From NCBI GenBank assembly GCA_014218235.1, contig CM024759.1, forward strand, positions 13,036,712-13,100,711: a stretch of 64,000 nucleotides of DNA. The letters are read 5' to 3'. The DNA comes from Colocasia esculenta (taxonomy: Eukaryota > Streptophyta > Magnoliopsida > Alismatales > Araceae). The notes beneath the pieces were generated by a model. That model made no database searches, was not told where the DNA came from, and saw only the letters and a list, made by a program, of their open reading frames with translations. Positions 25,501-33,905 of the stretch are shown one piece after another. Every line of letters starts with the position of its first letter. Within the stretch, counting starts at the first letter, position 1. The position numbers were made by a program, and so were the translations under genes.

Positions 25501-27205
25501 TACTTGCAGAAATACCCTGACATGGAAAAGTTGCAAAAGTCCCAGGAAGGGCAGAGAATTGCAGCAAAAACATTCAAAGGGTGGAAAATTTCGGAAGAGT
25601 CCTTGAAGGGCCAGAAACTACAGAAACCTCTTTAAGAGCAAGAAGTTGCAGAAAAGTCCCCTTAAAGGGAGGAAACCATATGGCTCGTGTTGTTTGTACA
25701 GCTCGGTGGAGCGGGACCAACGTTATTTTTCTGAAGTGACGTGCCCTCTCCTGGGCTCGGCTTATGGTTGACCATCCTTAGTCTTGAGATTGTCAAGAAA
25801 TTGTAGGAATCCCTAGAAATGTCAAGAAATGGCTGAAAAGCCTTGGGAGGTCAAGAAATGACCGGAAAACCCCAGGGGGTATAGCAAGTGTATCTCAAGA
25901 AGTCAATAAATGACGGGAAAGACCTCGGTGATACCGAAAAGTGATAGAAGCACCCAGAAAGGGTATAAACTTACAGAAGCCTAGCAAGACCGCTTAAAGG
26001 TCCCGTCACAATTAAATGGTGATGGTGACTATGAAGCAGACACAGTGGATTGGCAGTGATCATCTTGGCGATCCAACAGTCCCAATGTGATGAAGCTAAA
26101 TCCAACAATCGGATCATGGCAGAAGCAAATTCAGAGACGTCCGATCGTGACCAAATGAAACCCTAAAGACCTAATTATATGACCACTTGTACAAGTCTTG
26201 AAAGACCAATTGTAATTTAAATTACATGTGTACAAGTATTAAAATTTTCAAATATTCTTTGCAAGAGTGTGTACTTATAAAGGGTGACCATTAAGGTCAT
26301 TGTCACAATAAATAGAGACAAAAGACGTTCTTTGACAGAGAATCAAAGGTGTTTGAGTTTGACTCGATGTAAATTAACATCGACTTCGGTCAGTGGGGAA
26401 AGATTCAGTACACGAAACTCTAATCGCCTGATAAAATAAATCGCACAGAACAAATGTTATCCAGTAAATGGACACGTATAAACCCACATTAAGCGACCCT
26501 CAAATTTTTCTGTTATACAAATTGGTACACCCGCATAAAAAAAAAAGAAAACAAGAAAGAACGAAAGAGAGGAAATTCCGCGATGTCAACAATAGCACAT
26601 GATTGAGCATTTATTTTTATAGATAAAGATTTAAAGACAAAAAGGGGTAGAAGTCATAGAGGGAGGTGGACAGAGGATAGGCCTATACCAGATGAACTTG
26701 TGCTGAAGATATCTTAAATATTAGTAGAACTTACACACAGTAACTGAGACTAGAAGAGAACATGAAAAATAACTTCAGGAAAAATTTCATTGAATAATGC
26801 ATGATATTTCTAAGAGGAAAGGATTTTATTTTGGGGAGACTTAAATGGTCATGTGGGTAAAATAATAGAGGAAATGTTTAAAGTCAACCTATAATTAAAA
26901 GCACATGATCAGCAATGTCGAAGCATCTCGAGTATGGCAGCCTACCTGCTTGTTGCGTTGGATGCGCGCGGCACGAGCACTCTTCGTCACGTTCTTCTGA
27001 GCTTTAGATATCCGCCCCTTGTCTGAAACATCAAAAGAAGTAGAGTAACGAGAAGGAAACTAAATAGAAAAACTGAAAAATCACTTTGACAGCTATTTGG
27101 ACAGAAGGACGCACCGGCATTGGAGGTCCTGTGGACATGACGCGAAGCTTTGGAAGCAAACCGGCTCTTGTGGGCCTTGTTGACCTGAGCCCGGGCCATC
27201 CCCAT
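4539..27205 (-). CDS. TSR1: TSR1, pre-rRNA-processing / 40S ribosomal subunit assembly factor (21 exons, complete)
   Basis: Exons, 5' to 3': 27115-27205, 26946-27022, 21414-21491, 20156-20287, 19416-19466, 19181-19321, 18991-19113, 18735-18812, 16709-16801, 16505-16627, 16155-16238, 11778-11876, 11495-11686, 10310-10385, 8936-9039, 8582-8841, 7432-7518, 7092-7319, 5396-5474, 5214-5277, 4539-4648. All introns are GT-AG; phases agree and total 2370 nt (789 aa plus TGA), the usual family length. The N-terminus MGMARAQVNKAHKSRFASK and C-terminal blocks RGRRGRIKEPVGTHG and LYKRVYPKW are TSR1 signatures. The AARP2CN-type region lies near residues 230-330, an acidic Asp/Glu linker near 397-453, and the RIBIOP_C (DUF663) region near 480-785. 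In yeast, Tsr1 is a late cytoplasmic pre-40S factor with a translational-GTPase-like fold but no GTPase activity; the same role is inferred here. There is no internal stop or frameshift, so the gene looks functional. The start could be either of two nearby Met codons (residue 1 or 3). Confidence 0.95.
9397..9548 (+). mobile_element. 5'-truncated RTE LINE tail with target-site duplication (TSR1 intron 14)
   Basis: The insert encodes the C-terminal end of an RTE ORF (a DKMRWCDVIRKNLD-like stretch, then NRNLWRK and the VADP-type end), followed by GACCCCAAATAATGGGA and a short (ATG)n tail, the usual 3' end of plant RTE elements. It is bracketed by near-identical direct repeats TGATGCACTTTCTTT(T)AGGA at 9377-9396 and 9549-9567, which I read as the target-site duplication. 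It is not coding by itself. Confidence 0.75.
11495..11686 (-). other. TSR1: TSR1 exon 13: acidic linker
   Basis: This 64-codon exon encodes residues 391-454. Asp and Glu dominate (GDTDDDESESSDDEGDG and a second cluster before ETETDMVMA). Such an acidic low-complexity linker is known between the N-terminal GTPase-like part and the C-terminal domain of Tsr1 proteins. Acceptor TTTTACAG and donor GTAAGT are both strong. Confidence 0.9.
11909..11951 (-). mobile_element. Minimal RTE 3' end insertion (TSR1 intron 11)
   Basis: The minus strand reads ATAGCCGACCCCAAATAATG followed by GGATAAGGCTCTGATGAT, the same RTE 3' terminus as at 9500-9548. It is flanked by imperfect repeats CTGTTAGTAACACT (about 11895) and CCGTTAGTAAAACT (about 11953), a plausible target-site duplication. 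It lies just outside exon 12. Confidence 0.6.
12524..12885. mobile_element. 362-bp MITE with long terminal inverted repeats (TSR1 intron 11)
   Basis: The two ends are inverted copies for about 80 bp: TTTTTTGCACATATACCCCT...GATTTGCATTTGCA on the left against TTTTTTTGCGTATATACCCC...GATTTGCATTTGCA read from the right. Both sides carry ATATATT (12517-12523 and 12886-12892), a candidate 7-bp target duplication. There is no coding capacity. The long TIR suggests a Mutator-like non-autonomous element, but the 7-bp duplication is not decisive. Confidence 0.75.
12893..13950. other. TSR1 intron 11, no feature recognised
   Basis: AT-rich intronic sequence with no open frame, terminal repeat or tandem structure that I can support. 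Confidence 0.6.
13960..15190 (+). mobile_element. Tat/Ogre-like LTR fragment (TSR1 intron 11)
   Basis: GC-rich insert in AT-rich intron. It contains CTCTATATAAACC (TATA-like, about 14350), a C/T-rich leader, a possible donor ACAGGTACGG near 14730 and a possible acceptor TTATCTTGCAG near 14825, followed by GGCCGGCTGAAGAAGGAGG. The LTR at 51739 onward has the same order of parts: TATA, leader, polypyrimidine-AG, then AGCCGGCTGGAGGACGGGAA. Repeated GATTGTCGC-type motifs at 14010-14115 echo the GTCGCG motifs of that LTR. Short open frames inside look fortuitous. Ends and target duplication were not found. Confidence 0.4.
17274..17460. mobile_element. hAT-type MITE, 187 bp (TSR1 intron 8)
   Basis: The terminal repeats CAAGGATGGCAGT and, inverted, CATGGTTGGCAGT agree at 11 of 13 positions. 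Flanking octamers AAACATAC and TAACAGAC match at 6 of 8 positions, consistent with an aged 8-bp hAT duplication. The interior is rich in GGTTTCGG repeats. Confidence 0.6.
17945..18117. mobile_element. hAT-type MITE, 173 bp, perfect 8-bp duplication (TSR1 intron 8)
   Basis: Identical CTTCAAAG octamers at 17937-17944 and 18118-18125 flank a unit whose ends are CAAGGATAAAGTTTT and, inverted, CAGGGATGGGAGTTT. The interior has GGTTTCGG/CCGAAACC repeats. Target size, terminus and repeat type all fit hAT-derived MITEs. Confidence 0.75.
20321..20768 (+). repeat. 448-bp direct repeat, copy 1 (TSR1 intron 3)
   Basis: This block matches 27323-27770 at a constant offset of 7002 with no net indel and about a dozen substitutions (roughly 97% identity). 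No terminal repeats or coding potential were seen inside. Confidence 0.9.
21138..21179. repeat. T-homopolymer/G-homopolymer tract
   Basis: A run of about 18 T is followed by about 20 G in TSR1 intron 3. Length is likely unreliable in the assembly. Confidence 0.9.
22028..22380. repeat. G-depleted A/C-rich low-complexity region (TSR1 intron 2)
   Basis: About 350 bp of short CAAAA/CCCAAA-like words with very few G on the plus strand. It yields long open frames in several phases, all made of Lys/Pro/Asn/Gln or Trp/Phe/Gly, which are compositional artefacts. It contains the first copy of a 147-bp direct repeat (22147-22293) that recurs at 22604-22751. Confidence 0.8.
22604..22751 (+). repeat. Second copy of the 147-bp direct repeat
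   Basis: Nearly identical to 22147-22293, with a one-base length difference in an A run. It is separated from the first copy by GGAGGTACC-type repeats and a (CT)n(GA)n palindrome at about 22545-22603. Confidence 0.9.
22823..23030. mobile_element. hAT-type MITE, 208 bp, perfect 8-bp duplication (TSR1 intron 2)
   Basis: The ends are CATGGATGGCAGAGTCGG and, inverted, CATGGATGGCAAAGTCGG (17 of 18 identical). AACCGGAG is repeated exactly at 22815-22822 and 23031-23038. The interior is GC-rich and built of GAGTCGGGCC-like words. The target octamer is also part of the surrounding minisatellite, so it could match by chance, but the terminal repeats independently mark the ends. Confidence 0.75.
23500..23840. 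mobile_element. CGGTTCGG-rich hAT-like sequence enclosing a tRNA-like unit
   Basis: Both flanks consist of CGGTTCGG/CCGAACCG repeats. The right end carries an 11-bp perfect inverted pair TAGGGGTGAAC (23800-23810) and GTTCACCCCTA (23830-23840), resembling hAT termini. The middle, 23640-23735, has an RNA polymerase III type promoter. Whether this is one composite element or a SINE inserted in a MITE cannot be decided from one copy. Confidence 0.5.
23640..23735 (+). ncRNA. tRNA-like (SINE head) sequence with A and B boxes
   Basis: TAGCACAGTGG at 23648-23658 fits the A-box consensus TRGCNNAGYGG. AGATCGAATCT at 23706-23716 fits the B-box core GWTCGANTC, at a distance typical for a tRNA-derived promoter with a long variable part. 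The stretch between is CG-rich (GGCGCGCGCGGCGCCC). A proper cloverleaf acceptor stem is not evident, so I regard it as a SINE head or tRNA relic, not a working tRNA. Confidence 0.5.
23930..24365. repeat. Degenerate GCAGAAA(T)ACCCC tandem array
   Basis: Units of about 40-45 bp containing AAATTGCAGAAATACCCCT-like words, strongly diverged. The same unit type returns at 25495-25680. Open frames across it are repeat artefacts. Confidence 0.6.
24540..25405. repeat. 29-30-bp minisatellite (TSR1 intron 2)
   Basis: About 28 degenerate units on the pattern AAGCCAAGAAATGGCAGGAA followed by TGTCYGAGG. It is flanked by two related blocks containing TGGAGCGGGACC (24464 and 25711 areas). The several 60-130 codon open frames on both strands reflect the unit length being near a multiple of three. 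Confidence 0.8.
25690..26540 (+). mobile_element. LTR-like sequence, boundaries unresolved (TSR1 intron 2)
   Basis: No gene is seen. A TATA-like CTTATAAAGG at 26274-26283 is followed by a leader-like stretch that ends in TGTTATACAAATTGGTACAC, which could be an LTR end plus primer-binding site. Together with the minisatellites to the left this could be one long Tat-like LTR, but no matching 5' terminus was found. Confidence 0.25.
26600..26875 (+). pseudogene. Decayed RTE LINE endonuclease fragment (TSR1 intron 2)
   Basis: Plus-strand reading with several frame changes recovers RTE endonuclease landmarks: an IDKDLK start, then the GDLNGHVG motif near 26838-26861 of the apurinic-endonuclease-like domain. 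Most frames are broken. It ends about 70 bp from TSR1 exon 2. Confidence 0.55.
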
Positions 27206-27281
27206 GAGGAACCGACCGAGGTGTTCCCGGCTACTGCTCTGAGGTCAGAAAGAGGAGAAGGAAACCCATGTGTCCGTCTCT

Positions 27282-27290
27282 CTATATAAC
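27282..27290 (-). promoter_or_regulatory. Candidate TSR1 TATA box
   Basis: GTTATATAG on the minus strand lies about 80 bp upstream of the TSR1 ATG, leaving room for a short 5' UTR. It is the only TATA-like sequence close to the start. Immediately upstream the sequence changes to the copied intron-3 block (27323-27770), so the native promoter left in this copy is short. Confidence 0.4.
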
Positions 27291-27322
27291 CCCCAGAACA
27301 GGAACCCCAGTATAGGAGCGAG

Positions 27323-27770
27323 AAAAAGAAAAGAAGCTATATAAAATCAGCATTCAATACAAGTGTTTTCCATTATTTAGAGTGTGAAAGACATTAGTGA
27401 AGAATCTTATATCTTATGCATAGTTGAACATATGCAACCAGACTAGAACTTGAGAACACAATCACAGGCAGGATCAAGATAAGTTAAATCACAGTAGAGG
27501 ACAGACAACAGAAACACTGCAGGATGTTGACCACTGGTTGTAAGGAAGCAAACCTAGGAATAGAACAAACTGACTATTTGGAGGGTGCAATAATATATTA
27601 GATTATGTACAATGTCTGGCACACGAATTCTAAAAATCAGCCAATCAAGTTCAAAGTGCCAATTTAGATCAAGTCTAATATGTTTTAACTATGGACTATA
27701 TTAATCTAACAAAGTTCAAGAGAAATGGATGGATTTCCCAGTCCAAGTGGATGGAAGAAGGGTCACTGCT
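27323..27770 (+). repeat. 448-bp direct repeat, copy 2 (upstream of TSR1)
   Basis: Second copy of 20321-20768, beginning about 120 bp upstream of the TSR1 start codon and in the same orientation. Beyond position 27770 similarity stops abruptly. Confidence 0.9.
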
Positions 27771-28870
27771 TTCTAGCCCTGTCAATGGATCGGATCCTTA
27801 GTGATCCGAACCCGGATCCAAAACTACAGGATCCGAATCCAACCCGGATCCAAATCAAGAATAGTATCAAATTATGTCCAATCTAATCATTCAAATCCAT
27901 TCAGAGAAAAAATCACATCACCATGGCAGAGATTTTTCATACATGACAATGCTCTCTTGCAAATGCGTTCGTAGGAAAGTGATCATTTCAATAATGGCAT
28001 ATCACAGAAGCAAAATATCACACATCACTTTCTCATGTTTGACCATATTTCCAAATCTAAGCACAAGTCACTTTCTCATGTTTGACCATATTTTCAAAAT
28101 CTAAGCACAAGCAAGACACATCTAACCAGCATCTATCAAACACGTAGGTCTTGCTTGATATGTGGTAAAACACATAAAAACTCTATAATTGTTTCACTTT
28201 ATGGTATCTCCCAGTTTTTGCTTCACTGTAAGAAATAGTACATTGAATCATGTCAGCATATGTGGCAATAGGATTTTTCTTTTGGTTTATGGACCATACC
28301 AACCAAAAATCAAAACCAGAGTAAAGCGATAAAATTACATCAAACATCAAAGATACCCTTTTTTATTTTGCAATCATCCGATAAAAAGTTGCCAGCTTAA
28401 AAATCAGACAAATAAAAAAAGTTTCAAAACCATAGAGTCACATTATTTTAGGAATAAATAAACAAAACCATAAAGGATCAATGAACAAGGCAAAGGAACA
28501 ATATGATGCGCTACAATGCTAAGATTACAGGGTCATAAGACAAATGTTTTCAAAAGAAAAGTGGCTCATATCACCAATTGTATTAAAAGGTAACAAATTG
28601 GGGTAGTACAATACAATATGAGGATAGATTTCTCAACTGTGCACCCTCAACAACAGCAATAATATTTGAAGGACTTACAGTGAAGGTCCTGACATAAATT
28701 TAACAGAAGACTGGCTATGGAAATATTTAAATGATACAATGAAGTCCACAAACACGATCATCAACTCTGGAACCCTACAAGTTCAGCTTACCTTGATCTA
28801 CATATATGCAATATCAGATCATCAAATTTCTAGAGCAATCCCTGGCATACATAGTCCGATATCTATGACT
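27771..28870. other. Intergenic, GGATCC-rich repeat and AT-rich DNA
   Basis: At 27780-27870 repeated GGATCCGAA-like words follow CTGTCAATGGATCGGATC, similar in style to the hAT-related CGGTTCGG sequences but without a matched end. At 28025-28111 a 43-bp unit containing CTTTCTCATGTTTGACCATA is tandemly duplicated. Nothing else is recognised. Confidence 0.5.
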
Positions 28871-28879
28871 GCAACTGGT

Positions 28880-29240
28880 TTGGGGGCGCAGGTTCCGGGG
28901 GCTTCTGCAGAGGAGGGGAGGGGAGGGGGAGGAGTGGGCTATGGAGGGGAGGTGCTTCTGCAGGGGGGGGGGGGGGGGGGGAGGGGGAGGAGGCAGGGAG
29001 GAGGAGGGGGTGGCGGGGGGCGCAGGGGAGGGCGGGGGCGGGGTGGCTGGGGGCGCAAGTTCCGGGGGGGCTTCTACAGAGGAGGGGGGGAGGGGGAGGA
29101 GTGGGCTATGGAGGGGAGGTGCTTCTGCAGAGGGGGGGGGGGGAGGGGGAGGGGGGATGGCAGGGGGCTTCCACAAGGTGGGGGGGGGGGGGGGGGGGAG
29201 GAGGGGGCGATTGAGGGGGGGGGGGTGCGAGAGGAGCTGG
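28880..29240. repeat. G-rich tandem region (about 167-bp duplication)
   Basis: Purine-rich, with many runs of at least three G on the plus strand. Two units beginning GGGCGCARGTTCCGGGGG lie 167 bp apart, and the remainder is GGGGAGG-type. The long glycine- or proline-rich open frames over it are compositional. Multiple G runs give strong G-quadruplex potential. Confidence 0.8.
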
Positions 29241-30567
29241 GTGTGTTTTTTTAAAAAAAATTGGTTCATCTTTATTTTTATTTTGAGAGAAATTTATATT
29301 AAGTAAAAATTATTTTTAAAATAAAAAATTATTTACCAAACGTGTCATTGTATTTGTTCTCTTTTTTAAAAAAAAATTAAGAAAAAAATTTAAGAAAAAG
29401 CATAACCAAACATCAAGAGATTTTTTATGTCACTCTCGTAAAAATCAGTTAACTGATCAAGAAGAAATTGATTGTTTAATTAAATTATTCGACTGATAAA
29501 AAAATCGATCCACCAATTATGACTCAGCAGATCAACCACATCATGACTCACAAACATCCTGACACGATAGATATGGTATCGTAGCGACATGATAAATCTT
29601 GTTTCTTACAATCATAACATGTTTCTCTAACAGTTTTAATTGGATAAATACCTTCATTTACATATTAGAACAACCTCTATATTTCTCGACATTTAATTTT
29701 GAAGAGAGCTTGCAGTGAAAAAAAAAAGATAATAGACTGTGACTAAAATAAGCAGATAATATTGTAGCTCAAATCTTCTAATCTCGATCCTTGTTTTAGG
29801 TGTATAGATTATATGAAGTTTTTCATTATTATCGAATGGCATATAAAACTTTTAATAAATTTTGTACATTATTGTCAAGGTGTCGCCTGTGCTAAACGGT
29901 GTTCAATCGAGGGTTAGACGAAGGTCTAACGTATGGGATCTAAAAATGTGCCCCAATGTAGCACCTAGATGGGTGTTTTGGGACAGCCTAAATCTTAACT
30001 AGGCATGTCATTTTATTGGAAAAAACTAATTAAAAGATTGACTTATTTTCTAATCCATATTAGAATATTAAAAGTCACGAAGTTCTTTCTTTCTATGTAG
30101 TTTAATTTTTTATCTCTATTTTTTAGTTTTTTAGTATTTATGAGTTTGGAGAGATATTTTCGTCCTTTTGGTGTTGATATTTAAATTTCTCGCCATAATG
30201 TAACACGTTATTTTACTTATAATTTTTGTTATCAGTTACAATAAAATTTAAGTCTTTTTCTAGTAAATATTATTATATTACAGTAAACATCATAGTCTAT
30301 TACAATAAATGTTATTCTTTGTTACAACAATCATTTTTCAATAAACATTAAGTGTCTTTTATAGTATACATTAAGTCCAGTTACAGTAAATGTTTCCATG
30401 TTACAATATTTTTCTATTATAAAAATAACACCACAACTTCACCATAATCGGTCCCAAGCTTAAGTGAGAAAGGAGGAGGGTTTGCATTAGGTTGACAGCC
30501 AATAGTAAGAATAATGTTAAATTCTTTACATAAATTCTGATCTAAATATTTGTGTTAATTCTAGGGC
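29241..30567. other. AT-rich intergenic DNA
   Basis: No gene is supported. A loose, diverged repeat of TTACAATAAATGTT-like words occurs at about 30230-30420. Confidence 0.5.
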
Positions 30568-31935
30568 GTTCCCCATAAGCGATACATTATATCGCAAATC
30601 GAATGGAATGATAAGTGAACAAGGACTAACTAGGGCGTTCCCCATAAGTGACGTATAGCAGTGGTGCTCGATTGCGGTGTCAAATAATCAAGGGTTCATG
30701 TGTGAGGTTAGGCGAACACGAGTAAATAAGTTAGTCTAAAAGTATAGGATTGTTTTGCTACTTGGAATATAGGAACTTTAATAGACAATAATTTAGAGTT
30801 GATTAAGTTAATGAGGAATATGAGGATTAGCATAACATGCCTACAAGAAACTAGGTGGAAATGATCTAAACCTAAAGATATTGATGGATAAAAAATTATA
30901 TACAATAACTGATAACTCTAAAATGGTGTGGCTATAATAATAGATAAAGATTTAAACGATAACGTTGTAGAAGTTAATAGACTTGGAGATAGACTTATTT
31001 GATAAAACTTATCTTAGATGAGGTTACTTTGAATGTAGTAGTGTATATACACCACAAGTAGATTTATAATAGAGCATTAAAAAGCAAATTTAGGAGGCTA
31101 TTGATAGATTGATCCAAAATATCTCTAATGAAGAGAAAATTTTATCAATGGGATCTTATGGCCATGTGGTTACAAGATAGAGGATATGAGAGAATTCATT
31201 GAGGATTTGGTTTTGGCGAGAGAAATGACGTGTACTACTATTATTGATTTTGCTATGGCCTATGATGTAGTAATTGCTAAAACATTCTTTAAGAATCGAG
31301 ACAAACATCTAATACATATAAGAGTGGAACACATAAGAGTTAAATTGTTTATTTTCTTATTAGGAAGGCCATAGAGTTTTGTGTAAAGATGCAACGTTAT
31401 ATATGAAGAGAGTTAACCTCACAATACAGGTTACTAATAATGGATGTCTTTATCTCAAAATTTTAAAGAAAACCATCATAATATTAGTCTAAATTATGTG
31501 GTGGATTTTGAAAAGTAAAAATTTAGAAACATTTAAAAGTAACTAGTAAAGAAAATATTTAGAATTTAAATCAAGAAGTTAATGCATGTGGAATAATGTT
31601 ACAATTTACATAAAGAATGTGGCAAAACAACTCTTAAATAAATCTAAAGACAAAATGAATGTAGAAAAAGAGACTGCTGGTAGAGTAAGTAAATTCAAAA
31701 TATAATAGAGCTAAAAGGGATTATTTTAGGCTAGACAGACTAAAAAAAAGTCAAACTTTAGAAGTTTATAAAATAACTAAAAAAAAGGTTACGAGAATAC
31801 TAAGTGAAGATAAATCTAAGGCATTTGAAGATTTATAAATAAATTAGGAACTCAAGATGGTGAAAAAGACATATTTAAACTTGCTAAATTAAGAGAAATG
31901 AAAAGTAGATATCTAAACCATGTTCGTTACATAAT
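30568..31935 (+). pseudogene. Decayed RTE LINE (endonuclease to inter-domain), truncated
   Basis: It begins with a doubled CTAGGGCGTTCCCCATAAG leader (30562 and 30632 areas). With many stops and frame changes it then gives the RTE pattern: WNIGTL-type start, CLQETRW, a catalytic-region remnant, DFAMAYDVVIAKTFF, later LSEDKSKAF and a KLREMKSRYLNH-like stretch. The RT domain is absent because the Tekay-like LTR begins at 31936. It is non-functional. Confidence 0.75.
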
Positions 31936-33421
31936 TGTGACGGTGCTCGGCGTTCAAGTCCATTAACCTAATAACGAACTTGACCCGACTCTGCCTCCCG
32001 CGAACAGGCCAACGCCTTGCAAGGGATATCAACACACATGTCCGTGGAAATATATAAGAATACATTAAACACATAAAAGATTTCACATCTCATATATATT
32101 TACATGAATATTACATAGTCAGTTCTTAACAAAAATCAAGTACAGTGTACAATAACCTAGGGCATATCCCGAGGTACAATGAAAAGTGAATTACATTGCT
32201 GGAGGAGTAGACTCAAACTCCTCTGCAATGCGGCTCCAAACTAGAAGAAAGACGGGAACCCTTCTGCTCTTATTCACCTGAAAGGAGTAGGGTGAGTCTC
32301 ACAAGTCATTGACTCAGTAGGGAAACTCCCTCAAAAGCCGAAACAACACAAGTACAAGAGAAGCAAGAGTAAAACATCTATCTAAGTAGTTAAATAGACT
32401 ATCTAAGCATGGTACCACAATTGTAATTAAATAAACAACTCCACACTATTAACATGGTTGTAAACATTAATAATTAAACGACAAACCACGCTCAGAACTA
32501 CGAGCTAAAGAAGGATAACGCAAACACAAGTCACAAAAATTGGTTCGCAACACTAGCTACTGACCCGGACAAACCACACAGGTCTACCTCTCAGCCTCGC
32601 AGCCAAAGACGTAAGGTCCAGTTGCCGCTTCACCTCAGCAAAGCCAACAAACTGTGGAGACCACACTAACACCACATCTGCAGATCACACACTACATGCC
32701 CATGTCTGGCACCTTTAGGGACTCCAGCCGAGCTTCCTAAAGTGAGGCACTGGAAACAAGACTAGCTGGGGACCAGTACGTCTACCGGTGTCCGTACCCT
32801 CAACCAAGAGCGCGCTACATGCGACCGAAAACAACCAACATACACAAGGCACTGTCCCACTGTCATTTTTCCCTCAGCCGGATGTACAACTCAAGCAAAG
32901 TAAATATATGTGTAAAGCATTTATAAATCTTCTAACAGTTACACTAGCATGCCATCTATCATCTAAAACTCATTCATGGATTAAACATGCTAAACACACC
33001 ATTTACAGCTAGAAACAAGGTGGAATCTCTCTACCTACGTGAGGTACGCGAAGAACAACGATGGATCAGCGTTTCCCATGCTTCGTGCAACGTCATCGTG
33101 CTGAGAGCACGCCGAACAGCGCACCAAACACTAGAATCACCCAAAAACCCGCTGCAAACCCTCTCCTGGCCACGCGGCGGGTATGCAACCAAATAACCAT
33201 GAACAGCGGCAACATAAATGTGACGTTAAGAACTGTCGCGTTAAGAAGGAGACATGCACCCCCATCACGTTCACAGACAGTGAACCAGTGGGCGCTTTGG
33301 GCCCGGATTCTCGGCCCACAATGCCCAAACAACCTGCAGAAGACACCAAACACCAACATTGGCCACACATTGGCCACTAGATCCAATAAACTAGAACCCG
33401 AATGGTCAAGACGCCACATTA
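31936..33421 (-). mobile_element. 3' LTR of a Tekay/Del-like Gypsy element
   Basis: On the minus strand this LTR starts at TAATGTGGCG (33421), right after a conserved pre-LTR stretch TTGAGGTCGAAATTTCTTTT, and ends at CACCGTCACA (31936). It is homologous along its length to 34925-37043 and 50585-51738 (shared blocks such as CTCAACCAAGAGCGCGCTAC and CTGCCTCCCGCGAACAGGCC on the plus strand). The pol tail directly upstream makes it the 3' LTR. Confidence 0.75.
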
Positions 33422-33518
33422 CTATCGCCTAAAAAGAAATTTCGACCTCAAAATCTAAAAGAAAACTTTAACACATAATTGACAATTAATTATACATGAT
33501 ACTATCGCCTAAAAAGAA
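33420..33518. repeat. 18-bp direct repeat near the LTR junction
   Basis: ACTATCGCCTAAAAAGAA occurs at 33420-33437 and again at 33501-33518, bracketing the pre-LTR sequence. Confidence 0.85.
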
Positions 33519-33526
33519 TTAAAAGC

Positions 33527-33905
33527 TTACTCAAACAAGTATGGATACTTTTTGTGCATCTCTTCTGCCAGTTCCCATGTATCTTCTCTTCCATGCCTAT
33601 TCTCCCATCTGACCTTTATCAATTTTATTTCTTTGTTTCTCAGCTTTTGTAAATTCTGCCTTGTAATCTACACTGGATACTTTTGCATAGACATATCCGG
33701 CTTTAAGTCATCTCTGGCATAGCTGACTATCTGTGATGGATCTCAAATATATTTTCTCAACATGAAGACATAAAACACATCATATGCGTTTGTGAAGTCC
33801 GCTGGAAGCTCTATTCTGTATGTTGTTTCCCCAATCCTTTCAGAAATCCGGAAAGGACCCACATACCTTGGACTTAACTTACCTCTCTTATTGAACCTCA
33901 GAACA
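33527..33905 (-). pseudogene. Gypsy (Tekay/Del-like) integrase C-terminus, 3' part
   Basis: Minus-strand polyprotein tail: LRFNKRGKLSPRYVGPFRI, then ERIGETTYRIELP, DVFYVFMLRKYI, and the terminal HGREDTWELAEEMHKKYPYL-F-E followed by TAA at 33527-33529. This is the usual end of chromovirus-like Gypsy polyproteins. A stop follows LRKYI and another lies further on, so it is inactive. The N-terminal neighbour of this segment is at 49343-49613, on the far side of a solo LTR. Confidence 0.8.

Noticed and set aside
28739..29254. Glycine-rich open frame on + and proline-rich (extensin-like) frame on -
   Set aside because: Both are produced by the G-rich tandem block. No homologous folded domain, no splice context, and codon content is set by composition.
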